In this document: piece after piece, positions 50,474-62,602 of the stretch | Numbering within the stretch: the first letter of the stretch is position 1 | Layout of the letters: every line of letters starts with the position of its first letter | NCBI RefSeq assembly: GCF_000218685.1 | Contig: NW_006763294.1 | Coordinates: 2,414,684-2,478,683 of the forward strand | DNA length: 64,000 bases | DNA from: Serpula lacrymans var. lacrymans S7.9 | Lineage: Eukaryota; Basidiomycota; Agaricomycetes; Boletales; Serpulaceae | Direction: 5' to 3' | Program-made: the position numbers and the translations under genes | Notes under the pieces: model-generated | Database searches by the model: none | What the model was told of the DNA's origin: nothing | Seen by the model: the letters and a program-made list of their open reading frames with translations, nothing else

Positions 50474-53400
50474 ATGCCACAGGCTTCTCGTAGCAATGCT
50501 CGCCATGAGAGCAAGGACGCCCAAAAGGCTATCGAAAAGGAGCAGAAGCGAAGCCGCGGTGCGATGTCTTGTGCAGAGTGCAGGAGGTAAGTAATCCCAA
50601 CGGTCAGCTGTATGCGCATATATATCATCATCAATCACGCCTTTAGATTGAAACTGAAGTGCGACAAGACCGTACCGTGTTCCTCGTGTAAGCGCAGAGG
50701 ATGTTCTGCAATTTGTCCCAACGGTGTGTAATGCTCGTGTAATAGTCTCGTAACACCTTGATATTGATGTGTGTATGCTAGGGAGTCTTATCACGGGGCA
50801 AGGCACTCGGTGCGTACTAGTCCTTCAAATACAACTTACGTCGTACTGACTGTTTTCCGTCGCGTCTAAGCTTCGTTCTCGCTGACACTGAGAAATTGCA
50901 CCAAAAGATTGCACAAATGAGCGATCGTATTCGCCAACTCGAAGATGCCCTTACAATCATGCAGTCCAGTACTACTAACGAGCCTCACCCTCTTCTTCAT
51001 AGGGAACTCCTCGGAATAAAATCCATCATAGATTTGCATGCTGCAGTTGATGAGATTCAAGCTAGCAGAGAAAGCCAGGAAGCTGACGTTAATTCGCAAT
51101 ATATCGATGCTTTCGGCACACTTGCTATTCGTGATGATGGTGCAGCTACCTTCTACGGCCCTTCAGCCGGTTCAGAAGTAAGTGCTTTGCATGCATTGCA
51201 GTTTCGTGATTCTCATTTAATAATTACGTCTCCAAAAGAGTCTCCTCATTGTAAGTGATTGGCATATCGAAGCGATCGCGCGATCATAATCACTGATTTC
51301 CGAAGGGCGAGAACTCTGATTCAAATCAAGTACCGGGCCGACGTACGATCCCATCTCAAAGGTTTTCCCCCAAGCAAGAGCTACCGACTAATGTGAAGCG
51401 TTTGACCACCGCCTTCCCACTCTCGCCAACTGTCGGCACAGATACTACCGTCGACCTTCTTTATCTCATCGAACATCATCTCCCTGCCTGGCCTCATGCA
51501 CATCGTTTGTGTAAACTGTATCTGGAGCAGGCGCCATGGTTTTTCGGAGCTGTCACAAAACGCGAACTTGTCGAGGAGACGTTACCACTGTGGTATACTG
51601 AGGCATCAGACTTAATACCCCTTGGTTCTGTTGCCCCTCAACAACGTAGTGCTGATAGTGTAGATGACAACTCTTCTGAAAATTTGGCAAAGGGTCCCCA
51701 CGAACTCGCACTGATGTTCATGATTCTCTGCTTTGGCGCCTTGACGGACATCGACCTCCCTGCTGCACCAGACAACTCGGAGGCAGATATGTATTTCCAA
51801 TTGACAAGGGCTGCGTTAAATTTGGAACCGATATTAGAACGCCCACCATCTATTGCCACGGTGCAAACATTGTCGTTGATGGCGATATATCAAGGTATAT
51901 GTAGTGGTGAACATAGTATTGAAAGTACTTGGGCAACCTTTGGCCTCGCAACGAAATTAGCCCAAAGTGTGAGTTTATATTCTATCTATTTCAATATGAT
52001 GATTTATGAGGCATTTGTTAACAGCTTGGCCTTCGTGAGTACAACGATACGTATATATGTTTAAGTTCAAACTGAACATCGATATTTATAGATCGAGATT
52101 GTGCGCGGTGGAAACTGTCTCCGGCTGAAGTACAAAAAAGACGCGCTCTATTCTGGGAACTATTTATCACGGATTGCTGGCAAGTCAGTACTCCTTCCGC
52201 GCTCATTACCATGAACCGCTCTGACCGATGTGTATAGAGTCTAGCGACCGGCAGGCTTGCTTCCTTCTCTTTGCCTTACGTAGACTGCGAGTTGCCATCT
52301 GATCCAGACGAGAAGCTTGATGAACATGGCGCTATTATCCCTAGCTGTAGGCTACTTCTTTTATATCTCCAAACCATGGCTGTAACGTCTAATCAATTCT
52401 GTAGTTCCTTCATGGAAGGCACGCTTTGGATACGAGTGTGTTTCTGCTGTTGTGAAAAACACTTTAACAGCCAAAGTACCCAAGTACTCTGTTATCGTGG
52501 AGCTCGATCGAAAAATCCGTGACATGGCGCTACCTAAGTACGCTCAAGGCGTACCTCCGACGGGTGCTGGGTTGGCAGACACGATGTCCCATTTTATGCC
52601 GATAAACTATAGACATTTGAGTAAGTGCGGATATGAATACATGATGTTAGTGTATTTAACATTGCTGATCTACTTCCTTGTCTTATAGCACTCCTATATG
52701 TCCATCGCTGCTTTTTTGCTGAAGCTGTGAGCAGCAGTCCTACGGACCCGATGAAGAGCCAATATGCACCATCGTTCCTTGCGGGTTATCGTAGTGCGAG
52801 CGAGATTCTCACTAGCCTTCGAACAGCATTTTCCATGTTCCCGCGACAAATTGCGCGCTTCTGGGTGTTGTGGACACATGCGTTTTCATCTGCCGTAAGT
52901 ACTTGTGTGCCGGTAACGGTCGAGACCTCCATCGAGACACTAATTTTTTTTGCTTGTTTCAAGGTCATGCTCGCCTCCGTTGTAACCCATGCAATCGGTT
53001 CTGGTGCCAAGTCTAAGATCACGTCGGCAGCGCTGCTAGAGCTCAGAATGGCGGTAGACCTATTTGAAATGGCCTCGGTACATGGTGGCAGAGCGGTCAA
53101 GTTTCTGGTATGTCGACATGTAATACGTGTACTGGGTATTCCTCATTAACGCCTTCCTTTTTGTGCAGCCTATACTTCAACGTCTGCTTCAGAAAGCCCA
53201 AGAAATCAACAGTAATGCTCAGCCTCCTGTGGTTCGCAACGACATGTTCTCGCCGACACCTTCTGACGACAACAAGGACGAACTGTACATTTTCAGCGGG
53301 CAGACACATACGGTTGCTACGAAGGTACACCCCCCTACAGTCTCGTCTCGGTCTTCGCAGTACTCTCCGAGCCAGACATCATCTAAAGCGTCCACCCCTT

Positions 53401-54137
53401 CGGCGTCGTCGCAACAGAACTACGTCAACTTGCATCCTACACTAGTCGACCAGTGGAATGGTTTCGAAGGCCATCTGAATACGCAGATATACAACGCGCA
53501 ACAGGTGTTCTACAATGATTCCCACCAGGTATATCATGATCATGCTCCTGTGGCGGATCACCGACAGCATGCGTTAGTGCCTCCGGTTTCGCAGGCTGTG
53601 CCGGAGACGTACTACAACCAACATAGTTACGATCAAGAGCACTCGTACCCTCAACACCAAACCAGTTACGAAACGTCTCCGCCGGCCCATTCTTCGCACT
53701 CGCAATACAGCGGGGTCCCTGCTGTTTCTGTTCAACCAGCTAACGACCAGTACTGGTCTCCTCCCCAGCACAAGCACCAAGATCAACAATATCAGAACCA
53801 GCAGTATCAAGACCAAAACCAACAGTACCAAACTCAACAATATCAGGGCCAGGAATATCAAGGTCACCAGTACCAGGACCAACGATACCAAGATCACCAG
53901 TATCAAGACCATCAGTATCATGGCCATGGTCACCCACAACAACCTCACGACCACGTTCAGTACCAAACATACAACAACTACGGTCACCAACCTCAACCTC
54001 AACAACAGCAACAACAATCTCAGCTCTACCCAGCCCCTCAAGGGCCAGTCTACGGTGGCCTTCCGCCAGATCACCAGAGCTTACAAGAAACATGGCAGTC
54101 GTTCATGTACACTGTCAATTCTCCACGTCCTACTTGA
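50474..54137 (+). CDS. Zn2Cys6 fungal transcription factor with Fungal_trans domain and Gln/Tyr-rich tail
   Basis: N-terminal zinc cluster SCAECRRLKLKCDKTVPC then SSCKRRGCSAICPNG has the six-Cys spacing C-x2-C-x6-C-x5-C-x2-C-x8-C. A coiled-coil dimer element follows (KLHQKIAQMSDRIRQLEDAL). The Fungal_trans regulatory domain is seen as FPLSPTVGTDTTVDLLYLIE, HRLCKLYLEQAPWFFGAVTK, ALMFMILCFGALTDIDLPA, LGLATKLAQS-like and IGLHRDCARWKLSPAEVQKR, ALFWELFITDCWQSLATGRL. The C-terminus is an activation-like, low-complexity region rich in Gln/Tyr/His (53776-53935) and later Q6. More than ten introns; about 1000 residues. The combination resembles XlnR/xylanolytic-type activators, but its targets are unknown. 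The SLITGQGTR exon is short (about 30 nt). Confidence 0.88.
53776..53935 (+). repeat. Coding QYQ-type tandem repeats
   Basis: The trinucleotide-in-phase tract encodes repeated Gln-Tyr-Gln units (about twelve, with Asp/His/Asn/Gly as the variable residue) inside the tail of the Zn2Cys6 factor. Typical of replication-slippage repeats in activation regions. Confidence 0.85.
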
Positions 54138-54518
54138 TGGGTTTTTTTTGTTGACATTGGACAATTTCGTGATGGGGTCATATTTAGTTTATCGTTTTTA
54201 TCTATGCATTTTCTCTCTCAGAACCTGTGCTACGTTTTCTTGTTATCCGTTTTGTCAAATTTGTCTGGCTTTCGTTTGCATCGCATCACCCTTTTCCACA
54301 CATGCATAGTTATATTCTCATCTCTCGTGATCTCGTTATATATTTATAGGGTCTTTACAGGTTAAATCAATGGCATGTTTGTTGCTTGGTGAAACATCCC
54401 TTAAGTCACTACCATGTCAGAATTCGACTTTGATTCCAGAGCAATACATAGTTATACATGTAAATGGTTTGAAATACATGACTATGGTGAAAGTGCCATC
54501 GCGTTGATGGTACATCGC
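54138..54518. other. Intergenic, convergent
   Basis: 3' flanks of the Zn2Cys6 factor and Nudix genes. No coding signal. Confidence 0.5.
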
Positions 54519-56041
54519 TCAAGTTCCCCACCTATCGTACTCAAAGGACCCATGTAGCCTGGTGGCGATTTCCATATACCGCGGCTCGTTGTCTGGAGTG
54601 ATATAGCCGTGTCGAATCATAAAATCGATGAGCACTAAGGTAAATAGTAGGTCAGCTACAGGTGAGCGTACGGTAGCACGAGCAGACGCACCCAAAGCAC
54701 AGTTGGGTTTGAACAGCTTGCGACGCATCCTACCCACCACCTCGTCTAGGGGCAACAGCTCATAGCGCACGGGATAAGCAATGCATCACCCCGAATGCAC
54801 GAGTATGACGCGGGGACTCACCTCGAAGCACTCTACTTCTCCGTCGAGAGGTTTTGGCTGGAACGGAGTCGGATCGACGTCGCGAGGGATCCCGAGGTCG
54901 TACACAAATCTACAAAATCCGTGGTCACATCCTATCCCATCCTTCGAGCGAAACGTTTCCCCACTTACTCGACTTCAGGCTGCAGCCAGCCATTCGCAGT
55001 ACTACAAAAAGCAAACAAATCAAATCAAACACCACCACCCACCATCACCCTCAGCATACCACGCGCACAACCGGGTTTAAAAAGCACCTACCGAAAGAAA
55101 TAGCTCACCGCGCCGACCGACTTTGCGTACCCGCGCACGATATCCTCCGCTATACTGGCTTCCTCCATAGATTCTTTCACGAGGCTCTCGAAGATGGGCA
55201 TGCCGCTCGGGATGCCTCCCGCGACGCTGTTGTCCAGATAGCCGCCCCAGCTAAGAAGGGGGTGTTGAATTCAGTAAAGGACGCTATTTTATATGGGCCC
55301 CACTGGGCGCGAAAACGAGAAAAAAAAAAGGGGAAAGATCACGATCACTCACGTCTGCTTCGTCCGCGCGCGCGTAGGCACCCAGACCATCGTGCCCCCC
55401 CCTCCAAGCTCCCTGCTCCCCCGCCCGGCTTCCTGGTAGATAGTCATATGCACGCCGTACGTGACGACGCCAAAGAGGGCGCACGCGGAGCGTTCGAGGT
55501 CCAGCACGTAGTTTCCCCCCTCCGACTCAGGGTCTCCAGACTCTCCCCCCTCCGCCCGAGCATCATGCGGACGGTGCACGCCAAAAGGGTCGCGATACAC
55601 AGGATAGCTCTCCTCCCTCCACTTCCGCGGCCCGATCACCTCAGGAAACAGCCCCGAGTCTCGCCAGCGCTCACACAGCTCTTTCAGGACGGCGGTGCGT
55701 TTGGAGGGCGTGTCGACCCAGTCGGCGAAGCTCACGCGTGCGGTGGAGGGGGTGGGGTGGAAGAGCCAGGCTTCGGGGGTGTGGTTGGATCGACTGAGCG
55801 CGTTTTCTGCTTGGAGTTGTTCGATGATGATAGGTCTCAGCAGACCCAACACTGGGCTGTCAGGGAGGGCAGAGAGCGTCCATGGTACCAGTGTTTCAGA
55901 GGCGAACCCTCCAGCTGACCCAGCGTCAGAATCAGAATCAGAATTAGACCTCCTCCGACTGCTGCTCAACCGGAAGTTATCGCAGATATCGACAAGATCG
56001 AGGAAGGAGCACGTCTTTGTCTTGTCTGAATCCGCGTCCAT
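54519..56041 (-). CDS. DUF4743-type Nudix hydrolase (Yjr142w / TPK-linked family)
   Basis: About 440 residues. An N-terminal region begins FLDLVDICDNFRLSS, has WVDTPSKRTAVLKELCERWR, and leads to DPFGVHRPHDA and SACALFGVVTYGVHMTIYQ. The Nudix box is WGGYLDNSVAGGIPSGMPIF then ESLVKESMEEASIAEDIV; the Gly, Arg/Lys-Glu-x2-Glu-Glu core is present (KESMEEA). C-terminal blocks EYVYDLGIPRDVDPTPFQPK, DGEVECFE, MRRKLFKPNCALVLIDFMIR and HGYITPDNEPRYMEIATRLH match the family that occurs beside or fused to thiamine pyrophosphokinase. Reported activity is removal of damaged thiamine diphosphate forms; applied here by homology. The last intron lies between CA and LVLIDF. Confidence 0.82.
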
Positions 56042-56526
56042 TGCGATCAAGGTGACAAGTGATAAAGATCGCTCTAGCGCGTGATTGTAATAATACTCAT
56101 CCGTGTGATTTCAAGGTCCATGTCCTTTCTTTTCTTTTCTTTTCTTTTCTTTCTTTTTTGCCGCGCTGCAGCTGGCGGCAGTCACAACATGCGTATGCGT
56201 ACTATCATGAACGGTCCCCAGAGTCTGAACTCGAAGATCGCAAAAATATTTCACAACCTGACGCTCCTGCAGGAGGCCCAAACATCGATGATAAAATAAA
56301 AATCTACAATGGCACTGAAAAAGCACTATCCATTTTACAGAATAACCAATACCAATTTCGCCACAACATTTGAGAAATACGAAAGCAATAGAGTACGGAG
56401 CGAGCGGGCGGGAGGCGGGGGCGGCACCAAAAAAGAGCGGAGCAAGCTCGTCATATAAGTTAGTATGCGGGACGTGAGCGAGCAGGGGACGGAAGGAGTC
56501 GATGCAAGAATTGACATTGACATCCT
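56042..56526. other. Intergenic (Nudix promoter side)
   Basis: Between the Nudix start and the Nox stop, both minus. Carries a (CTTTT)n microsatellite (56124-56159). Two overlapping minus-strand frames here look non-coding. Confidence 0.5.
56124..56159. repeat. Pyrimidine CTTTT microsatellite
   Basis: About five tandem ctttt units followed by ctttc and a T run. A simple slippage repeat about 80 nt upstream of the Nudix gene start. Confidence 0.9.
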
Positions 56527-58844
56527 TCAAAAGTTCTCTGCGCAAACATCATTAAATGTCAGCTATTTTGCATGGCGAGGGGCCAAAAAAGTACGGCTTA
56601 CCCTTCCCGAAGAAGAACCGCGTGCTCAGGGGATTCGAGTACTTGTTCGACATCTGGTGAAGCTGTCTCGACAGTACCGGCGGGCCGCAGAAGAACTAAA
56701 CATGTTTGTTGATTAGCGATAACGTTAGAGAGGCGCTGCATGGATAAGCTTACCACACCGACGTCAGTCTCTGGATGCTTATCCACGATCGAGCCGAACA
56801 CGCGATCCCAGTTCGGCCTTCCAAAGTGTGTGGGCGCGCGCAGGGAAGTGATCGCGTCTTTTTCAGCACCCACATCTTGTACCTATCCGTCAAAAACACA
56901 AGCAAACGCAAACGCAACCATCAGCACCCGCAAAAACTACGACAAGAATCAAGGGGAGAGGGAGGGAACGTACAATGATATTGTTCATATCGTCCTCCTT
57001 GATCTTCGCCGTGAGGTAAATGTTAATCTCGATCCTGTTCTGCGTGTCCTGCTCCTCGATAGCCTGAAGAAGGGAGTGGAACCATTCTGCACTGCCAAAG
57101 TCGCGGATGACCCAGGTGAAGTATACTTTGGAGAGTCTCGTCGGCTTTGAGTTGTTAAGGCTGTTCATGCGGTACCAGATAGATTTGAGGATTCTGTTTT
57201 TTTTTGTTATTATTTTAATTTTTTAGGTTGTTTTTCGTGAGTAAATAGATGCGAAGTGAGACCGGAATGAGACTGACGATGCAAAAGGCGTGACGCCGAT
57301 ACCAGCCCCAACGAGGAGGACAGTCTCATAATTCAAAAAGTCCTCACTCGCACTCCCAAACGGTCCGTCCACCATCACGCGCGGCAAGATGCGGTTCAGA
57401 GGCGGGTTGATGTTCGTCCCGATCACCTTCCCGCCCGACACATCGCCGTCCTTGCTCTTCTCAGAATCAAACTCACATCCGACGGCTTTGGCGAGGGCGG
57501 TCGTGAAATCGCCGACGACGCGGATGTGCACTGAGATGTAGTCTTCTTCTGGGGCGCTGGAGGTGAGGAAGGTGAGCTGGTGGAGGGGATGGCACGGATA
57601 GGATAGTTACCTGGTCAGAGTGAAAGGATGCCACTGGAAGTATGAGATTTCAGGGCAAGACAGGAAAATGTATTGACCAGCCCTCGTCGTCGTCTTCTCT
57701 TTCTTGATCTGAAGTTCCACAACCTTGGATGGATGCTGGATGACCTTGGAGATGTACGTCCTGTGTCGAGAACGAACTTCACGGAGAATACGTTCGTACA
57801 CCCATATGAAACCACCCACAAGCCAGTAGCGCTGAAACACCGCAACAACATAAATGGGATGAATTGTAGGGGAATGATGAGATGACTTACCCAGAAAACA
57901 CCGATAGAGTTCCAGGAGCAGAAGGGCTCTCTGTCAGGCTGAATCATGCACCACATACCGTGCAGCTGCCAGCCCAAGAAGTAGATGACGAACAAGTGAT
58001 GAGAGTACCAGAACCACTCAAAGTGAGCCCGACGACGCTTCTCCATCGCAAACCAAACCATGATGAAGAGACAGGCGGTCATGATCCATCCCGTGACACC
58101 GGGGCCTGTCGTGAAGTTTGCCTCCAAGAAGGCGACGACGCGTTGGCCGGTGGTGGTGGCGGAGGTGTCGGCGAGGGCGAGTTTGTAAAAGTTGACCATG
58201 TGGGCGGCGATGTGGATGACGGTGAAGACGACCATGGACCATGCTGTTGCTTTGTGGAACGTGATGTTCTTGTCGAAGGGGATGAACTGGTTGAGGGGGG
58301 TACGACGGAGAAGTGATATGAAGTTGCGACAGACGGGAAGGAGGATGAAGATGACATCTGTGTGGAGGACCAGTGCTGCAGCACGGGCGATGGCTGGTGA
58401 AGTAAATCGTTAGGAGAACGGGCCAAAGGAGAGAGAGGGGAGGGACATACGATAGGTGACACCAAAGGTAGCTCGTGCAGTCGTCAAGTCGTCGCTGGTG
58501 CCGTAGTAGAGAGAGCCAAAAGCGATAACAAGGAGATGGAAGAATATCCAAGAGAAGAAGAAGAGACGCTTCCCACCCTCGTTGATCATCCAGATGTCGA
58601 ATTTCTGGCCAAACGTTCGAGGAGCGTCTGCAGCTGCAGCTGCGCCATTGGCGGTGGTGGTTCTCTGTATGCCCTGCAGCCTGTATCGCTCTGTCTTGTT
58701 GCGCTGGACCTGTGCTCGTGGGAGGGCATCGCCTGAATGGTTGTAGTCTGGAGAAGGGTCCACGAACGGATTTTGGTCCTGGAAGGGATCGCGAGGGGAT
58801 GGAGCGCGATCAGAGAAATCGAGAGCTGAGGTGCGTTTAGACAT
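56527..58844 (-). CDS. noxA: NADPH oxidase, NoxA/Nox1 type
   Basis: About 560 residues. N-terminus [20 protein letters not shown] is unstructured, then the ferric-reductase-like membrane domain: [77 protein letters not shown] and [20 protein letters not shown]. The His residues of HKATA, HIAAHM, HHLF and LHG are the haem ligand candidates. The FAD motif is [15 protein letters not shown] binding is [13 protein letters not shown], and the C-terminus is [11 protein letters not shown], identical in form to gp91phox-like enzymes. No EF-hands, so the NoxA class. Nox proteins make superoxide that controls fungal differentiation and fruiting; partners NoxR/Rac are not in this window. An upstream Met in frame would add an unlikely Pro-rich start. 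Confidence 0.94.
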
Positions 58845-59742
58845 GATGGCGGTGGTAGTCGACGTCCTGCGCGCTTGGAAAGAGTGAAAAGGGCCGGCCT
58901 TGGGATGGGAATGGGGGGGAGAGGGAGGGGATGGGGGAAGGGTAATAAGAGAAAGGTGGTTGCTGAGAGGGACGTCCCCGGTTTCCTTGCCATTGTCCAC
59001 TTCGTGTTTCTGTTTTTTTGTCTCTCCTATCAATACATCTTCCCACGCTGCATTTCCATCTCGGATTAAATTGGCTTGTTCTCGATCACACAGCTTAAAA
59101 GATGAATCCATTCATGATCATACCCGTCGCTACCACTATACGAACAGACACCTCGTAGATAGCTCGTAGACAGCTCGCAGATACTCTCCAAACGACACTG
59201 ATAACGCAAGGCCCCCTCGCACAGTCCGGTCCATCGTATCTTTATTTCCCTGATACTACCGTAACTACAAGAATAACACCAGCCATCCCGGCCATCCGAC
59301 CCACCTGGAAAACACATTAGCTGTGACCCTTGGCTGTGCTTCCCACTCTCCTGATATCATCAATGCCTCTTCCGACCTTTTCCTCTTTTCGTAATCCATC
59401 ATTTGACTTTTTCTCCCGTTCCTGCCCTCCCACACAACGGCACTCAACACCGCCTTGTTGCACTTACCGCGCTCTAGCCGCAAATAACGCAACCGCGGCA
59501 TCGCATCCAACACAGAACCTCCCTTACTTTGCCGGAATCATACCCGCATCGCCCTCTTAAATTGATATCCACTACGCTCATAATTGTTACCAACATCTGG
59601 TCCAGAGATCATCATCAAATTCACAAACAGATAGATAGACCATCCAACAGCGACATGACGTGTCCCACCGCAGAACCAAACACGCCACTCAACTCAAGGC
59701 ATCCCAGTGGCGTTGCAAGGCGCTGAACCGTCATCAGATGTA
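58845..59742. other. Intergenic (Nox promoter/5' region and GH28 3' flank)
   Basis: About 900 bp, including a Pro-rich open frame on the minus strand that runs into Nox (58845-59111) and is probably a leader, not protein. Nothing else supported. Confidence 0.5.
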
Positions 59743-62049
59743 TCAGCTGCAATCAACCATCAACCACTCACCTGGCAGACCACTCTCGTTGATGACGTTC
59801 TGGCAGATATACATCGGCGCTTCACCACTCGGCGGAGCAACGTCGATATCGCTGAACGTGATATTCGGGCACGGCGCCGCTGAGCTGCACGCTATGCTCA
59901 CAACTAAAACGAAAATCAAGGTGAGCGGTAGTGGAAGAACAGTGCAGCCAACGTTTCGTCGTACTCGTATTTTCCTGGGCTGTGCCCGTAAACCCGCTGA
60001 ACGTAAGGTCTTCAAATTGGTATTTTGATGGGGCGTCACCACTGAGGCAATAGAGTTTAATCAACGGGGGAGTTTGAGAGGATGGAGAAACGACGTGTGC
60101 TCACGCCTCTGCGCCGTCCGTCTGATACAGCGAGATCGGGGTCGTCACATTGTCGACTTTGACATTTTGGACGACGACGTTCTTGACGTATCCTGGTCAT
60201 ACGAATCATTGTCAATATATGAGGGTGGATAGACTGCGGTAGGGCGTCACCTAAGCCTCCCCCTCCCCCCGTTGGAGGCGTGCCGTTGACGGTGGCACTC
60301 CAAGATTTAAAGTAGACCTTCCCAGGCAATTTTATTAGAACGGCCTCACCCACAGCGCACCGTACTCACCCCACTTCCCATATTCGGCTGAATGTACGAC
60401 GCCAATCGTACCATCTGCATTATAAAAATACGACAAGTCCCTTCGTGAGATCGCGTCTTCCAGAGGAACCAAATCAACAAATCAACCTACATTCATGTCT
60501 TCCATGAACACATTCTCCACTATGTCGGGCTAGAATGGGGAAGGGGAAAAAAAGCGTCATCGAGTCCACCTCACAATGACGCAAAACAAAGAAAAATTCC
60601 GTACAAGATCGACATATTGGCCCAAAGAACCAAACGCCACCCCGTTACCACCCCTGCACGTTATATTCGCGACATACAGGTTTGTTGTATTCTAATTCGA
60701 GATAGGGAGAAAGAAAAATGACATTGAGCCATATAAAAAGTCAAAATTAAATGCAGACTTAAAAATAAACGCACGCCTTTAATAGCCAGGCAGTCGTCGC
60801 CGGTCGTCACCTGGAAGTATAAGGATGAAGCGAGGTGGTAAAATTGGACGGCTCCGATCAAGGACTTACATCCCAGTTTATAAGTGTGACTGAATCGCTG
60901 CGGTACGTGTCAATGCCTATTGTAAGAACGAACCCCTCAGCCTCCGTACGAAAAACAAAAAGGAGTAGTAGACACCAGAACATACCATCAGTGTTCGGGA
61001 CGATACTTTATGCCATGCAAAGTGTGAGTAAGATTCCTGCCTTGCAAACCACATCAAAAATAAAAAGACCCCACTCACTTCTGCCCATAAAACTCCGGAT
61101 TCGTATTCGTCGCATTACACACCATCCCATCATATACCACATTCTTAGACTCCGCTACCGCATTACACCAGAACGGAGGGGACTCAATCCGGAAGTTGGT
61201 TACCCTTCCGGCCGTGACGTTATAGAGCGTGAGGGCCAGGGGCCGTCCATCGCCATCCAATCGCGGTACGGTGGTATAGTAATCCCACCAGGGCTATCGT
61301 GATCAAGCCGCGTCCATGCTTCAATCAATGCCCGCTGCTGAAAGCATGGGGGGCGAGGATAAGTATAACGCACCTGGCCGTTACCATTGATACCCCCCGA
61401 GTTGAACGCGTCGATTTCAAAGTCGGTCCCAGTGACGACGAACCACGAAGCTTGGTCCTGTGGGCGGTTTTTTGTGAGATGTGAGATGAGTGGTGGGTGG
61501 GGATGGAATGTGGGGAGAGGCTGGTACAGACCTGGATGTAGACGACTCTGTACGTGTTGTTCGCGTTTAACCAGTACTGGATATCAGGCTGGAACTGGAG
61601 CATCGTTCGTCAAAAAACAAACACTCTCATTCACCTCCCACTCACGCTCAGGTACCCGTGCATCTCGACTCGAGAAGAAACCAAGTTCCACGTCATCTTC
61701 CTGCGCACATGGGATCAAACCAACGCGCAAAACTCGAGGCGGAAACGGGAGTCGTTACCTGGTGATGTTGTATTCTCCGGCCTCGAAGATGGTGGTGCCG
61801 TACTGCCCACAGCTGTCGATCGCGGCTAATACCTGGGCGGCGGGGGCATGGGGGGGTAAGCATGGATGCACAGAGACGATTTGGATCGATTCGCTTGCGA
61901 ACGCTCACCTGGTCCGTATCATCCTCCCCTGCGCCCAAGGGCCTCAAAGTGCACACATTCGATGAGACAGCCGCAGCGAATACCTGAAACCTCAGCGTCG
62001 CGAGAAACACACCAACCAAGAGCCAAAACTTGACAGTGATGCCAGACAT
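59743..62049 (-). CDS. Secreted GH28 pectinase-family protein, atypical active-site motifs
   Basis: Signal peptide MSGITVKFWLLVGVFLATLR...AAA, then CTLRPLGAGEDDTDQVLAAI, YNITRKMTWNLVSSRVEMHG, INGNGQAWWDYYT and LTLYNVTAGRVTNFRIESPP. The catalytic blocks are NTDGIDTYRSDS (Asn-Thr-Asp) and TTGDDCLAIKG (Asp-Asp), both intact. However, the Gly-His-Gly block reads GGNGVAFGSLGQY with Asn for His (codon 60644-60646), and the Arg-Ile-Lys block reads GVYFKSWSAT. About eleven introns. GH28 enzymes cleave pectin backbones; which linkage this subgroup cuts is unknown. The end is drawn through CQNVINESGLPGE to a stop at 59743; an alternative splice would give GLPADTSDD and a later stop. Confidence 0.82.
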
Positions 62050-62602
62050 CGCGTTGAAGTGAGAAACGACGCTTCAAGTGAGAGGCGACAAAGCACGTTC
62101 TGCTTCACATTTTATATTGAATGGCAACTGGAAGGACGACCGCGATCGCACGATGGTTCGTTCGGTTTTTGGTGGAGGTCATGAGCAAGTCACGGGTGTA
62201 GGAAGGGGTTTGGTGGACGCGACTGGCGGCCCGCTGCACCGCTGGTAAGCCCGCCTTTCGATGGTCTCTCACACATTCAACTTATTCCAAGCAGAGGTTA
62301 TCGAGCTCGTGATTCAGAAAAACTGCAAAGTCCATGTTCTGCGGCAAGAAAAGCCCGGACAAAATACGACATCTCTACACCTAAACTGTCACCGGGTCCA
62401 ATTGGCCAACTGGTTAAATGTGCATAATTCGGGCTCAAGTTGCAAGTCGAGTACGACCAGCTTTCAGTGCTCCGCTGTCTTCAGTTTAAGTGCATTTCAC
62501 ATTTTGATAAATACAACAACGTGCCCGCCTTGACTCTATCATCCACACCACTCAACCCCTATATCATGTCGTACTTCGCGGAAACGAGTGCGAAGCGATG
62601 AT
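62050..62602. other. Intergenic
   Basis: GH28 promoter side (with TATA box) and 3' flank of the histidine phosphatase. No coding signal. Confidence 0.5.
62111..62116 (-). promoter_or_regulatory. TATA box of the GH28 gene
   Basis: Minus-strand TATAAA about 60 nt upstream of the GH28 ATG. Motif and position only. Confidence 0.45.

Noticed and set aside
53574..54074. Minus-strand frame rich in Leu/Val
   Set aside because: It is the antisense reading of the Gln/Tyr repeat in the Zn2Cys6 factor; composition follows from the repeat.
54854..55918. 354-residue plus-strand open frame
   Set aside because: It lies antisense to the Nudix gene, is Arg/His/Pro-rich, has no domain and no splice logic.
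58845..59111. N-terminal extension of NoxA
   Set aside because: An upstream Met exists but the intervening Pro/His-rich stretch is unlike any Nox; [10 protein letters not shown] is preferred.
59669..59790. Alternative C-terminus of GH28 (GLPADTSDDG...)
   Set aside because: Would require a 25-nt intron, shorter than expected; kept only as an alternative.
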